Source of the DNA: Peribacillus simplex
GTDB taxonomy: Bacteria; Bacillota; Bacilli; Bacillales; DSM-1321
Assembly (NCBI RefSeq): GCF_001578185.1
Contig: NZ_CP011008.1
Coordinates: 958,001-1,022,000, forward strand
DNA: 64,000 bases
Direction: 5' to 3'
Shown here: positions 8,133 to 17,325 of the stretch, one piece after another
How the letters are laid out: each line of letters starts with the position of its first letter
How positions within the stretch are numbered: the stretch's first letter is position 1
The notes under the pieces: model-generated
Told to the model about the DNA's origin: nothing
Database searches by the model: none
Seen by the model: the letters and a program-made list of their open reading frames with translations, nothing else
Program-made: the position numbers and the translations under genes

Positions 8133-9959
8133 ATGTTATCTTCTATAAAGAGGTTTTTGATTGGGAGACCTTTAAAATCAAATGCACTAGGTGATCAAAA
8201 GCTTAACAAAACCAAGGCTTTGGCGATATTATCTTCTGATGCTTTGTCTTCGGTTGCTTATGGACCGGAGCAAATATTAATCGTTCTGATCACGGTCGGT
8301 GCTGCGGCATTCTGGTATTCCATACCCATCGCCATCGGAGTATTGTTACTGTTGGCTGCATTGATCTTGTCCTATAGACAAATCATTTTTGCTTATCCTC
8401 ATGGCGGGGGAGCCTATGTGGTTTCAAAAAACAATTTAGGTATCAATCCAGGGTTGATAGCTGGAGGATCCTTATTGGTGGATTATATTTTAACTGTAGC
8501 TGTAAGTGTTTCTGCAGGTACGGATGCCATCACGTCCGCCTTTCCCAGCCTTCATGCATATAATGTAGGCATAGCCATCATTTTTGTATTTCTGCTTACC
8601 ATCCTTAACCTAAGAGGGGTTACGGAGTCGGCCTCTGTTTTGGCCTATCCGGTGTATCTGTTCGTTTTAGCATTGTTCATCTTGATTGGTGTAGGAATTT
8701 ACAAAATCCTGACAGGAGGAGTCTCACCGGAATTACACGCGCCAATCGGGACTCCAGTAGCGGGCATCAGTTTATTCATACTGCTAAGAGCATTTGCATC
8801 AGGAAGCTCCGCATTGACAGGAGTCGAAGCGATTTCCAATGCGATTCCGAACTTTAAAGACCCAGCTCCGAATAATGCTGCAAAAACTTTAATAGCTATG
8901 GGTTCCTTACTGGCTGTATTATTTACGGGAATCGTATTCTTAGCCTACTATTTAAGCATTGTTCCTAGCGCAGAGGTAACGGTCGTCTCGCAGATTGCTG
9001 AAGAGATCTTTGGTCGGAATTTCATGTATTTCTTCATTCAAGGTACGACTGCATTGATCTTGATTCTTGCTGCCAATACTGGCTATTCCGCTTTCCCCTT
9101 GCTTGCGGTGAATCTTGCAAAAGATAAATTCATACCAAGGGCGTTTACGATTAGAGGGGACCGATTAGGATATTCCAATGGAATTATCATACTAGGACTT
9201 GCATCCATCATCTTAATAGTCGCATTTGGGGGACATACAGAAAATCTTATTCCACTTTATGCGGTAGGGGTATTTATTCCATTTACGTTTTCCCAGACCG
9301 GGATGATTGTCAAATGGATACGCGAAAAGCCAAAAGGCTGGATCATGAAATTAACCATTAATTCAATTGGTGCCACTATTAGTTTTATCGTCACGATGAT
9401 ATTCTTTTTAACCAAATTTACTCAGGTTTGGCCTGTTTTGATTTTTTTACCTATCATCATTTTAATTTTTCATAGAATTAGGAAGCATTATGAAGCAGTC
9501 GGAGATCAGCTAAGGATTACAACTTGTGAGCCCATCCTGCCAATAGAAGGGAATATCATTATTGTGCCTGTGGCCGGTATAACTCATGTGGTTGAGAACT
9601 CTTTAAATTATGCTAAATCTCTATCAGCACATCAGGTCATTGCCGTTTATGTTGCTTTTGAAAGAGAAGATGAAAAGAAATTTGAAGAAAAGTGGAAAAA
9701 GTGGCAGCCAGATGTTAGACTCGTCACACTAAACTCTTATTACAGGAGTATCATACAGCCATTAACTAAATTCGTGGATACAGTTGAACATAAAGCGAGT
9801 GAATCCAACTATAAAGTTACGGTAATAATCCCGCAATTTATTCCGAAGAAAGGCTGGCACAATATTCTTCATAACCAATCAAGTTTACTGATTAAGGCCT
9901 ACTTGCTTTATAGAAGAAATGTAGTTGTTGCGACAGTTCCCTATCATTTGAAGAAGTAA
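8133..9959 (+). CDS. kimA: High-affinity potassium importer KimA
   Basis: Membrane K+/H+ symporter of the KUP-like APC superfamily, formerly YdaO. The N-terminus (SIKRFLIGRPLKS, LSSDALSSVAYGPEQIL), the AYPHGGGAYVVSKNNLG loop and the C-terminal LHNQS/VATVPYHLKK end match B. subtilis KimA closely by memory. Twelve hydrophobic helices are followed by a ~140-residue cytoplasmic domain. 608 aa is the expected length. I place the start at the ATG at 8133 after GGTGGTGA; a TTG directly before it is possible. Expression is controlled by the upstream c-di-AMP riboswitch, so uptake stops when c-di-AMP signals enough potassium. Confidence 0.95.
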   Translation: MLSSIKRFLIGRPLKSNALGDQKLNKTKALAILSSDALSSVAYGPEQILIVLITVGAAAFWYSIPIAIGVLLLLAALILSYRQIIFAYPHGGGAYVVSKNNLGINPGLIAGGSLLVDYILTVAVSVSAGTDAITSAFPSLHAYNVGIAIIFVFLLTILNLRGVTESASVLAYPVYLFVLALFILIGVGIYKILTGGVSPELHAPIGTPVAGISLFILLRAFASGSSALTGVEAISNAIPNFKDPAPNNAAKTLIAMGSLLAVLFTGIVFLAYYLSIVPSAEVTVVSQIAEEIFGRNFMYFFIQGTTALILILAANTGYSAFPLLAVNLAKDKFIPRAFTIRGDRLGYSNGIIILGLASIILIVAFGGHTENLIPLYAVGVFIPFTFSQTGMIVKWIREKPKGWIMKLTINSIGATISFIVTMIFFLTKFTQVWPVLIFLPIIILIFHRIRKHYEAVGDQLRITTCEPILPIEGNIIIVPVAGITHVVENSLNYAKSLSAHQVIAVYVAFEREDEKKFEEKWKKWQPDVRLVTLNSYYRSIIQPLTKFVDTVEHKASESNYKVTVIIPQFIPKKGWHNILHNQSSLLIKAYLLYRRNVVVATVPYHLKK

Positions 9960-9978
9960 GTTCCATTATCTAAGAAAA

Positions 9979-10005
9979 GAAGCAAACCTACATATGGTTT
10001 GCTTT
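9979..10005 (+). repeat. kimA terminator, left copy of a 27-bp target duplication
   Basis: The hairpin AGCAAACC...GGTTTGCT ends kimA. The same 27 nt (one mismatch, 9991 versus 11761) occur directly after the IS element at 11749-11775. This copy lost its T-run, because the IS starts after only three T's. Confidence 0.85.
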
Positions 10006-10017
10006 CAGTTTGTAGAC

Positions 10018-10057
10018 AAAAGGGGTTCGGAATTAAAAAATTCCGAACCCCTTTTTG
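10018..10057 (-). terminator. IS1182 transposase terminator
   Basis: A 17-bp perfect stem (AAAAGGGGTTCGGAATT and its complement) with a 4-nt loop, near the element's 3' end. Confidence 0.85.
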
Positions 10058-10116
10058 AGATGCCCTTTGAATTTTTGCCTGAAGTTAGGAGATTGGGGTT
10101 CTACGAGCCCACTATG

Positions 10117-11484
10117 TTAGGCCATTTTTGGACCTCCCCATGTCCAATTGGCCATCTTCTTTAAATTAATGGCAGCGAAAGTAAGCATCGCCTGCATCGA
10201 CAATTTTTTAAGTCCCCTTAAAGTTGTCCAACGCATACCATGCTTTTCTTTTGCATCTGCGAATACACGCTCAATCGTTTCTTTACGTTTCGCATATATA
10301 GTTTTTACATCTTGATGATGACGCAGATGATCTGCTTCTTCCACATGTGTTTGCCAAATATGCCGTGTCACCACTTTTTGATGGTCTTTGCTTTCTGTAC
10401 ACTGAGATAAAAATGAGCATGTCGCACAAGTGTGTTTGGGTGATTTATACTCGCGATAGCCCTCTTTATTGGTTGTTGAGTACTTTAATAGCTCTCCCGA
10501 AGGACAAAGGTAACAATCAAAATGTTCATCGTATACATAGTCCTGTTTGCGGAAAAATCCTTCTTTGGTGCGAGGACGTGTATAAGGTAAAGCCGGTATG
10601 ATTTCTTTGTTAAAAAGGTAGCTTGTAATCGCTGGTGTTTTATAAGCTGCATCTGCGGCAACGGCTTCCGGTTTTCCAATTTTCTCAATCACTTGTTCAA
10701 CTAGTGGCTCTAAGATCTGACTGTCATGTATATTTCCAGGTGTTACAATCGTTCCCAATATAAAACCGTTGCGGTCTTCGGCCGCGTGGAATGAATAGGC
10801 AAACTGTTTTGTTCGTTCATCTTTCACATAGTAGCCACTCTCAGAATCCGTTGTACTTTCTTTAATCTCTTTGGTCTCTTCTTTATCAAATTTATCTGAT
10901 GGAAAAGGCTTCTTTCCATGGTTTTCACGATCTTGATTGATTTCTTCTTGAAGACGCCCTTGATACGCTCGTGTTTCTTTACGAACGATTTTCTTTTCAA
11001 ATTTCCGTTTATTCGCACTGGCTTTCACATGTGTGGAATCCACGAAAACGTGTTCAGCACTTATTAACTTTTTATTAGCAGCTGTCATTAAAATGCGATA
11101 GAAAATCTGTTCAAACAGGTCTGTATCTTTAAAGCGTCGCTCATAATTTTTCCCAAACGTAGAGAAATGAGGTACTTTATCATGGAAACCATAGCCTAAG
11201 AACCAACGGTAAGCCATATTAGTTTCAACTTCTTCAATCGTTTTACGCATGGAACGAATACCGAAGGTATATTGAATGAATGTCAGTTTAACTAAAATAA
11301 CTGGATCAATACTTGGGCGTCCTACCTCTGAATACATATCTTTCACCAAGTCATAAATGAAAGTGAAGTCAATGGCAGCCTCTAGTTTACGAACCAAATG
11401 GTTCGGTGGCACCAGTTGATCTAACGTAATCATTTCAAGTTGATCTCGCTGAATAGAATTATGTTTCGAAAGCATCCTCATCAC
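10117..11484 (-). CDS. IS1182-family transposase
   Basis: 455-residue DDE transposase. An N-terminal DUF772-type domain (residues 15-90: DQLVPPNHLVRKLEAAIDF, GRPSIDPVILVKL) precedes the catalytic core, with acidic residues at D149 (VFVDSTHVKASANKRK), D278 (AVAADAAYKT) and E405 (KETIERVFADAKEKHGMRW). A cysteine cluster near 324-362 (CYLCPSG, CATCSFLSQC) resembles the zinc-ribbon insert of the family. The frame is intact and probably active. The start is ambiguous: the frame opens with GTG-ATG-AGG-ATG, and the ATG at 11475 is best placed behind CTTGAGGTGATGAGG. Confidence 0.93.
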   Translation of the reverse strand: MMRMLSKHNSIQRDQLEMITLDQLVPPNHLVRKLEAAIDFTFIYDLVKDMYSEVGRPSIDPVILVKLTFIQYTFGIRSMRKTIEEVETNMAYRWFLGYGFHDKVPHFSTFGKNYERRFKDTDLFEQIFYRILMTAANKKLISAEHVFVDSTHVKASANKRKFEKKIVRKETRAYQGRLQEEINQDRENHGKKPFPSDKFDKEETKEIKESTTDSESGYYVKDERTKQFAYSFHAAEDRNGFILGTIVTPGNIHDSQILEPLVEQVIEKIGKPEAVAADAAYKTPAITSYLFNKEIIPALPYTRPRTKEGFFRKQDYVYDEHFDCYLCPSGELLKYSTTNKEGYREYKSPKHTCATCSFLSQCTESKDHQKVVTRHIWQTHVEEADHLRHHQDVKTIYAKRKETIERVFADAKEKHGMRWTTLRGLKKLSMQAMLTFAAINLKKMANWTWGGPKMA

Positions 11485-11564
11485 CTCAAGTTTTAATACT
11501 TCTATTTTAAAACAAAAGCGACTCAGGGCAAAAGTGTTTACCTAAAAGATAAGACAAAGTTGAT

Positions 11565-11695
11565 TGGAACGGAAGGTACGAGACTCCTGCGGGAAAAGCG
11601 CGTCTAGGGGAGACCCCGCAGGCGAAAGCCGAGGAGGCTCCCCGACCGCCCGCGGAAAGCGAGTGCCTGGAGTGGAAATCAACGGCCAAATTGTA
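11565..11695. repeat. GC-rich structured 5' region of the IS1182 element
   Basis: A strongly GC-rich block with nested palindromes (CCTGCGGG, GGGGAGACCCCGC, CGCGGAAAGCG), in contrast to the AT-rich surroundings. It is repeated inverted in the truncated copy at ~22675-22795. The same kind of sequence is widespread in Bacillus genomes. It generates long spurious ORFs, which I do not call. Confidence 0.7.
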
Positions 11696-11748
11696 CAACT
11701 CATAAAAAATAGACAAACTCGATTTTCCTAGAGTTTGTCTACAGTCTG

Positions 11749-11775
11749 GAAGCAAACCTATATATGGTTTGCTTT
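11749..11775 (+). repeat. kimA terminator, right copy of the target duplication
   Basis: Twenty-seven nt matching 9979-10005 at 26 positions, followed here by the original run of T's. It still forms the AGCAAACC/GGTTTGCT hairpin. Confidence 0.85.
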
Positions 11776-11815
11776 TTTATTGGGCTCTGTTCGTATATAT
11801 TTATAATCTCATAAT

Positions 11816-11848
11816 TAAAAAGACAGCACTACGGCTGTCTTTTTTCCA
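11816..11848. terminator. Bidirectional terminator
   Basis: AAAAAGACAGC / GCTGTCTTTTT stem with a 6-nt loop. No adjacent intact gene is visible on either side beyond kimA. Confidence 0.75.
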
Positions 11849-11849
11849 A

Positions 11850-12327
11850 CTAACGCCCCCGATATAATAAGATCATTCATTCATAGCTCATTAAATTCAC
11901 AATAACTATTATTGCTCAGTAAGATGAGGGGATACTTCATCTTTCATAACATATAGGCTACTGGATTATGCATTTGCTAACTAGAATATTTCACAATAAT
12001 CATATTGTTGTTAGCCTGGATAAATGCATGGTCATGATGTTAAGCATAACGGCAAGTTTAATGCTGCCATTCCTGTTGCCCGGCAAGCTGCGGTTTTACC
12101 GTTCTGGCCATCTCAATATGTGCAGTGGCAGCATCAATCAGCGGAAGGCCATTCGGTTTAACACGGTTATGGAGTCTCTTTCAACAACACTGATAGGAGC
12201 ATGCTTGGGGTCATGCTGGCTCTTGATTCACAAACTTTCATGATCATTTCGATAAATCTGAATACCTTCCCAGTATATTCTTTGTGACTTTTTTTATATA
12301 AGAGAGAGGATGTAAAAGAAACAAAAA
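11850..12327. other. Intergenic region, possibly decayed coding sequence
   Basis: About 480 nt without a credible gene. The plus frame 11968-12243 has no ribosome site. On the minus strand a ~37-codon run (RVKPNGLPLIDAATAHIEMA..., ~12170-12060) looks protein-like but is bounded by stops. I cannot identify it. Confidence 0.35.
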
Positions 12328-12489
12328 GTGGGAGGGGATTTGCTCCTTTCTTTCTGACCTCTGTTCTCCCTCATCTTTATCGGAATTGACGGCTGTTTAG
12401 GAAAATGATTATTTCAAGGTAGTGATGATTCGGAAATGGACATGCAGCATCATAACACAATTAATATCACTATTGTCAAAAAGGGCTAA
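12328..12489 (+). pseudogene. Possible decayed small membrane peptide
   Basis: One frame reads VGGDLLLSF, stop, PLFSLIFIGIDGCLGK, stop, then LFQGSDDSEMDMQHHNTINI and a short basic end. This gives a hydrophobic stretch plus a polar His-containing tail, broken by two stops and ending at a good terminator. It may be a former ~53-aa peptide gene. Without homologues this is tentative. Confidence 0.3.
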
Positions 12490-12506
12490 GACTGCAGCCC
12501 TTTTTG
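12476..12506 (+). terminator. Intrinsic terminator
   Basis: CAAAAAGGGCT / AGCCCTTTTTG stem with an 8-nt loop, overlapping the end of the broken peptide frame. Confidence 0.8.
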
Positions 12507-12631
12507 TGTTGAACACTATTTCTGCGGGAACTGGATAAAATTACCGAGGCTCAATTCGAATATTGCGAACAACATATTAAGAGAATATAAAATGAAATTT
12601 CCGTTAGTACATACATATATGGGGGTTGAAG

Positions 12632-13486
12632 ATGGATATATTATTAGCTCTCTTGCCTGCATTATTCTGGGGAAGCATCGTTTTATTTAATGTGAAACTT
12701 GGGGGGGGACCCTATAGTCAAACACTAGGTACAACGATTGGCGCCTTGATTTTCTCAATTGGTGTTTATATTTTTGCCGATATCAAGTTGTCACTTTTGG
12801 TGTTTGGCGTCGGGATCGTTTCTGGATTGTTTTGGGCCGTTGGACAAGCTAATCAGCTTAAGAGCATTGATTTAATGGGTGTTTCCAAAACGATGCCGAT
12901 ATCAACTGGATTACAGCTCATTTCAACGACTTTATTCGGGGTCATTGTTTTTCACGAATGGTCTACTATGAAAGCGGTCATTTTAGGCGTTTTGGCACTA
13001 GTTTTCATTATTATAGGAATTGTCTTGACCTCCTTGGAAGATAAAGAATCAAAAGAGGGCAAATCGGGAAACTTGAAGAAAGGAATCATTATTCTCCTCA
13101 TCTCGACATTCGGTTATTTGGTCTATGTGGTCGTAGCCCGGCTTTTCAATGTTAATGGCTGGTCAGCATTGTTCCCTCAAGCGATCGGGATGGTGATAGG
13201 CGGTCTATTATTGACCTTTAAACATAAACCGTTTAACAAATATACGATCCGCAATATCATTCCCGGACTGATATGGGCTGCAGGGAACATGTTTTTATTC
13301 ATATCCCAGCCCCGTGTTGGAGTGGCTACGAGTTTTTCCCTTTCTCAAATGGGCATAGTCATATCAACTCTCGGCGGGATTATCATATTACGTGAAAAGA
13401 AAACGAAGCGCCAACTAATTGGAATCGTTATAGGAATTATCTTGATTATCATAGCCGGGATTATGCTCGGATTGGCAAAAAGTTAA
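12632..13486 (+). CDS. glcU: Glucose uptake protein GlcU
   Basis: Ten-helix membrane transporter of the GlcU/RhaT branch of the drug/metabolite transporter superfamily; imports glucose without phosphorylation. It opens with the family's LLALLPALFWGSIVLFNVKLGG and shows two five-helix repeats split by a charged loop (EDKESKEGKSGNLKK, residues ~135-150). 284 aa is normal. The ATG at 12632 follows ATGGGGGTTGAAG; a TTG 6 nt earlier is less likely. It is 15 nt ahead of gdh, the same glcU-gdh pair as in B. subtilis, which is made in the forespore. I could not find a clear sigma-G promoter by eye. Confidence 0.92.
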   Translation: MDILLALLPALFWGSIVLFNVKLGGGPYSQTLGTTIGALIFSIGVYIFADIKLSLLVFGVGIVSGLFWAVGQANQLKSIDLMGVSKTMPISTGLQLISTTLFGVIVFHEWSTMKAVILGVLALVFIIIGIVLTSLEDKESKEGKSGNLKKGIIILLISTFGYLVYVVVARLFNVNGWSALFPQAIGMVIGGLLLTFKHKPFNKYTIRNIIPGLIWAAGNMFLFISQPRVGVATSFSLSQMGIVISTLGGIIILREKKTKRQLIGIVIGIILIIIAGIMLGLAKS

Positions 13487-13501
13487 TTGGAGGGTGATTA
13501 A

Positions 13502-14287
<786 letters not shown>

Positions 14288-14368
14288 ATGTATCTGCCTG
14301 GAAAAGGCAGGATTTAAATCGAGAAGGAGCACTGCCATCAAGGCTCATTTAACTCATGAATGAAGCAG

Positions 14369-14405
14369 CAAGAATCCCAGCAGGAGCGATCTGCTGGGAT
14401 TCTTG
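14369..14405. terminator. Terminator between convergent gdh and the FMN reductase
   Basis: A 15-bp perfect stem CAAGAATCCCAGCAG / CTGCTGGGATTCTTG with a 7-nt loop. The 3' flank is TCTTAAAA on the plus strand. Confidence 0.75.
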
Positions 14406-14416
14406 TCTTAAAAGCA

Positions 14417-14962
14417 TTAACGAGTATGATGATTATACCAGCTAATGAAGTTATCGACGACCGTATCGATAAACTGGACAGTCGACTCATGTGTAAGACT
14501 GCCTTCGTCATTGAATTTGTCATGCACGGCTCCGACGTATACTTCATTCCCGGGAAGGAGCGGGGAGGAGATGCCTAGAGCGAATAGGATTTCACGTAAA
14601 TGCAATTGAGCTTTAACCGTTCCTAATTGCCCCATTGACGCACCCATGATCCATGAAGGTTTGCCAATCAAGACTTTATCCACACGTGACAACCAATCGA
14701 TTGCATTGCCCAATACGCCTGGAATCGTACCATTGTATTCAGGCGTTACCCATAGGACTGCGTCTGCATCAGCCACTTTGCTTTTAAATTCTTTCACGAC
14801 TGCAGGAGGCTCATTTTCAATATCTTGATCATAAAAAGGAAGGTCCCGAATGTTTAAGATTTCGAGATCAAAACGATCTTGATATCTAGTTTGAATATAT
14901 TTGGCAAGCTTTAGGTTGTAAGACTCTTTACGAATACTTCCCACTATTGCAACAATTTTCAT
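14417..14962 (-). CDS. NADPH-dependent FMN reductase / azoreductase-like
   Basis: Flavodoxin-fold oxidoreductase of the FMN_red family (YhdA/YvyD-like quinone, chromate or azo reductases). The phosphate-binding loop is VGSIRKESYN near the N-terminus. The second motif WVTPEYNGTIPGVLGNAIDW is the flavin-contact block, followed by GASMGQLGTVKAQ. I start it at the ATG of MKIVAIVG (14962), 7 nt after GGAGGT; the frame runs further upstream. It is convergent with gdh. The physiological substrate cannot be told from sequence. Confidence 0.87.
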   Translation of the reverse strand: MKIVAIVGSIRKESYNLKLAKYIQTRYQDRFDLEILNIRDLPFYDQDIENEPPAVVKEFKSKVADADAVLWVTPEYNGTIPGVLGNAIDWLSRVDKVLIGKPSWIMGASMGQLGTVKAQLHLREILFALGISSPLLPGNEVYVGAVHDKFNDEGSLTHESTVQFIDTVVDNFISWYNHHTR

Positions 14963-15061
14963 CTTCATTACCTCCGATTGTTTATTTTTCATGGATAATC
15001 ATGTTAATAAGTTCCACTAGTCTATTATAATTGGAAATTAAATGAAAGGGAAAAAGGATGC

Positions 15062-15377
15062 TTAGGAAATAATCTTCACTGAATCACCCTTCTTTCGAAC
15101 AACGGTGGAATGCTTCTCCAAAATGAAGCCAAAAAAGGAAGCGAGCATTTGCTGAAAATGCATACCAAGTACAACGGTTACAGTGACGGCAGCAGGGAAA
15201 TAGGTATTCGCAAGAACGGATCCTGCACTGATGCTTCGCATTCCTCCTGTAAATGTCAAGGTGATGATATCCCCCTTTCCCCATCTTGAAAATTTTACCG
15301 ACCACCCAAGAATGGGCATACCCTGAAGCAGCTATGAACAAAACCAAGAGGGCCATGATCATTAATTTCCGTTCCAA
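15062..15377 (-). pseudogene. BASS-family (bile acid:sodium symporter-like) transporter, 3' fragment
   Basis: Two overlapping minus-strand frames join by a frameshift near 15270. The first gives ERKLMIMALLVLFIAASG and the second ITLTFTGGMRSISAGSVLAN, then NTYFPAAVTVTVVLGM, and FQQMLASFFG. The second resembles the last two helices of BASS-type sodium symporters (GMR-ISAG, YFP-A, FQQ-LAS). Only the C-terminal third is present and no start is visible, so this is a truncated, frameshifted relic. Confidence 0.65.
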
Positions 15378-15779
15378 GCCAATAACCAGCTTATAGTCGT
15401 GATGAGAGGGTCTTTAGCATCATTCATTAACACTTCCTGAGTGAAAATTCTATTAAGTTAGTTTACCATATTCCAAAAAAAACTATTTTGGACAAATAAC
15501 TAGTCCATTTTTTTCCTGGTTTTTGTAAAATGGGGAAAAGCATTTAATGGAAGGTGATATAAAATACGCCAAGTGGGAGTACTGTGTTCATCCATTCATT
15601 TTGGTGACAGATTCTACTTCCCATTACTATCACTGCTCCGAAAAACTCCTATCGGTCCAAAAGGGTCTGCAAGCTTTCCCGCATGGCTGTTCATTTAAAA
15701 GAGGTTTTAGGAAGAATTTTTCGATGCAGCGTTTTATATTCATTGAAAAATAGTTTAAAGTAGAGGAGAGGTGAAAGAA
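15378..15779. other. Intergenic region, no gene called
   Basis: About 400 nt. A plus-strand frame (15547-15753) lacks a ribosome site and resembles nothing I know. TGGAC-N9-GTCCA near 15489-15508 is a short inverted repeat that might be a regulatory site of the downstream Rrf2 gene. Confidence 0.4.
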
Positions 15780-16196
15780 ATGTCTGAAAAGGTATCCAGT
15801 ATAATGTGGTTTAGTCTTGCAGTACAAGCTCTGCTCGTTCTTGCAGATCAGGATGGATTATGTAATAGTGCTAAATTGGCCGATAAGCTTGATTCGGAGT
15901 CGGGTTTTCTCAGAAAAATATTAAGTAATTTAGTTAAGGCAGGGCTGATTCAAGCGAAGGAAGGCAGGGATGGCGGATATTCACTAGCCAAAAATCCCGA
16001 ACAAATCATACTTGCAGATATATACGCTGCAATTAAATCCGAACCTTTTTCAAAGGGCTTTCTTGAAGTGAATGATAAAAAATGCTTTCAGCCTTCTTCT
16101 CGCGACGCTTTATGCGGTTTGAAAAACGAGATGGAGAGCTGGATTATACAAGGCTTGGAACAAAAGACGATTGCTGATTTACTATCAAAATCTTAA
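15780..16196 (+). CDS. Rrf2-family transcriptional regulator
   Basis: 138-residue winged-helix repressor. The HTH (NSAKLADKLDSESGFLRKILSNLVKAGLIQAKEG, residues ~30-65) and the GGYSLAK wing are typical of Rrf2/YwnA proteins. The three clustered cysteines of Fe-S members (IscR, NsrR) are absent. Only two separated cysteines remain in the C-terminal part (KKCFQ, ALCG), so thiol sensing is conceivable but an Fe-S cluster is unlikely. The ATG at 15780 is 8 nt after GAGGAGAGG. It is directly upstream of a nitroreductase whose promoter carries a perfect palindrome, so it likely represses that gene. Confidence 0.85.
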   Translation: MSEKVSSIMWFSLAVQALLVLADQDGLCNSAKLADKLDSESGFLRKILSNLVKAGLIQAKEGRDGGYSLAKNPEQIILADIYAAIKSEPFSKGFLEVNDKKCFQPSSRDALCGLKNEMESWIIQGLEQKTIADLLSKS

Positions 16197-16198
16197 AG

Positions 16199-16231
16199 TG
16201 AAAAACGAAACTAATAGGGTTTCGTTTTTCT
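16199..16231 (+). terminator. Terminator of the Rrf2 gene
   Basis: AAAAACGAAAC / GTTTCGTTTTT stem with a ~6-nt loop just after the stop codon. It makes the nitroreductase a separate transcript. Confidence 0.8.
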
Positions 16232-16241
16232 TAAACTGTAT

Positions 16242-16275
16242 TTGACAAAAGAACAGTATCCGTAATATACTGTTC
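16242..16275 (+). promoter_or_regulatory. Nitroreductase promoter with palindromic operator
   Basis: Promoter TTGACA (16242-16247), 18-bp spacer, TATACT (16266-16271). An exact 9-bp inverted repeat GAACAGTAT-N7-ATACTGTTC (16251-16275) fills the spacer and covers the -10, so a bound protein would block polymerase. The adjacent Rrf2 protein is the obvious candidate. Confidence 0.8.
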
Positions 16276-16310
16276 CTGTAATATACACAGTTAAATGGAG
16301 GTCATTATAA

Positions 16311-17018
16311 ATGACAAAAAATACAATGAGTAAAGAAGAGTACCTAAATAAATCGAAAGAATTGAATATACCGCTAGAAAAGCCGAAGGTCCTTACTGAT
16401 ACAGACTTCCTTACGGTCGCAAAAGAACGGAGATCTGTTCGCCAATACGATGCTGAATACGTGATGACTGAAGAAGAAATTAGAGAAATCCTGGAGGTTG
16501 CGATTCAGGCGCCGTCTTCTTCAAACTTACAGCCATGGAGATTCCTTGTGATTCAAGATAAGCAAACCCAACAAGAATTGCTGCCCATTGCAAATAACCA
16601 ACAACAAATTGTTGATGCCTCTGCGGTCATTGCCGTTTTAGCTGATATAGAAGGTTACAAAAAAGCTGAGCGAATTTATGGTGAATTGGTGGATAAAGGG
16701 ATCATGAAGAATGAAATCAAAGAGCCATTTGTAGCTTCCATCATCCATAATTACGGTAACTTTTCTGCTGAAAAGGCTTTAAGTGTAGCCATGATTGACG
16801 GTGGCTTGGTTTCCATGCAGATCATGTTAGCGGCAAAAGCAAAAGGATACGATACAGTCCCTATGGGAGGGTTCGATGAAGCCAAATTTGTGGATGCATT
16901 CAATGTACCGGAAAAATTCAAACCTGTCATGTTAATCTCCCTTGGAAAAGGAACTAAAGCAGGATTTGAAAAAGTCCGTTTGCCACTAGATACTTTATTG
17001 ACTTGGAATAAATACTAA
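16311..17018 (+). CDS. Nitroreductase-family FMN oxidoreductase
   Basis: 235-residue flavoprotein using NAD(P)H to reduce nitro-compounds or quinones. The FMN-phosphate motif is RRSVRQYD (residues ~40-47). APSSSNLQPWRF follows, and the C-terminal MGGFDEAKFVDAFN is typical of the YdgI/YfkO branch. The first ~35 residues (KSKELNIPLEKPKVL) are a family extension. GGAGGTCATTATAA precedes the ATG. It is transcribed from its own operator-bearing promoter, probably under the neighbouring Rrf2 repressor, which suggests induction by electrophile or redox stress. Confidence 0.9.
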   Translation: MTKNTMSKEEYLNKSKELNIPLEKPKVLTDTDFLTVAKERRSVRQYDAEYVMTEEEIREILEVAIQAPSSSNLQPWRFLVIQDKQTQQELLPIANNQQQIVDASAVIAVLADIEGYKKAERIYGELVDKGIMKNEIKEPFVASIIHNYGNFSAEKALSVAMIDGGLVSMQIMLAAKAKGYDTVPMGGFDEAKFVDAFNVPEKFKPVMLISLGKGTKAGFEKVRLPLDTLLTWNKY

Positions 17019-17063
17019 GGTTCAACATTTAAGGATTTTTGGAGCAAGGATTGGATATGAAGT

Positions 17064-17095
17064 AAAAGGATAGCTGAAATTCGCTATCCTTTTTT
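17064..17095 (+). terminator. Terminator of the nitroreductase gene
   Basis: AAAAGGATAGC / GCTATCCTTTTTT with a 7-nt loop and T-run. Confidence 0.85.
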
Positions 17096-17325
17096 CGATA
17101 TATTTTTAGATTTCTTTGCGCCCCCGATAATAAAAATGATTAATTCTCGCAAGCGATAAATGGATATGTTACAATTTTTCCAGATATTTCTTTTAGAATA
17201 TCTCCTCTTAACACCGACCGGCAAAACTCAGCATTAAGGGAGTAACAGAGCTAAAAAATTGGTCTTGACGCTGCATGCATTGGTTTCAAATGTTAGCCGT
17301 TCACAATAGATGGGAGGGAGTCGCT

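Larger units (their letters stand above)
10006..11748 (-). mobile_element. IS1182-family insertion sequence, intact
   Basis: About 1743 bp bounded by imperfect terminal inverted repeats. The left end is CAGTTTGTAGACAAA and the right end (reverse complement) CAGACTGTAGACAAA. It is flanked by 27-bp direct repeats containing the kimA terminator. It holds one transposase gene on the minus strand, an internal terminator at its 3' end and a GC-rich structured non-coding 5' region. Long, variable target duplications and insertion near palindromes are, as I recall, typical of this family. A second, truncated copy lies at 22604-23101. Confidence 0.88.

Noticed and set aside
11507-11755. Open frame on the minus strand (and its mirror at 22623-22850) with SLSAGGRGASSAF-like sequence
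   Set aside because: It lies wholly in the GC-rich non-coding block of the IS1182 element. It lacks a ribosome site and is the typical spurious ORF of this repeat.
11968-12243. 91-codon plus-strand frame and a protein-like minus-strand run
   Set aside because: No start signal, stops bound the minus-strand run, and I could not identify a parent gene. Kept only as a possible relic.
12541-12631. Sigma-G promoter for glcU-gdh
   Set aside because: CATATTA resembles a -10, but no TGAATA-type -35 occurs at 17-18 bp; the nearest AATA is too close.
15547-15753. 68-codon plus-strand frame before the Rrf2 gene
   Set aside because: No ribosome site, unusual composition (many Cys/His/Phe), no resemblance to a known family.
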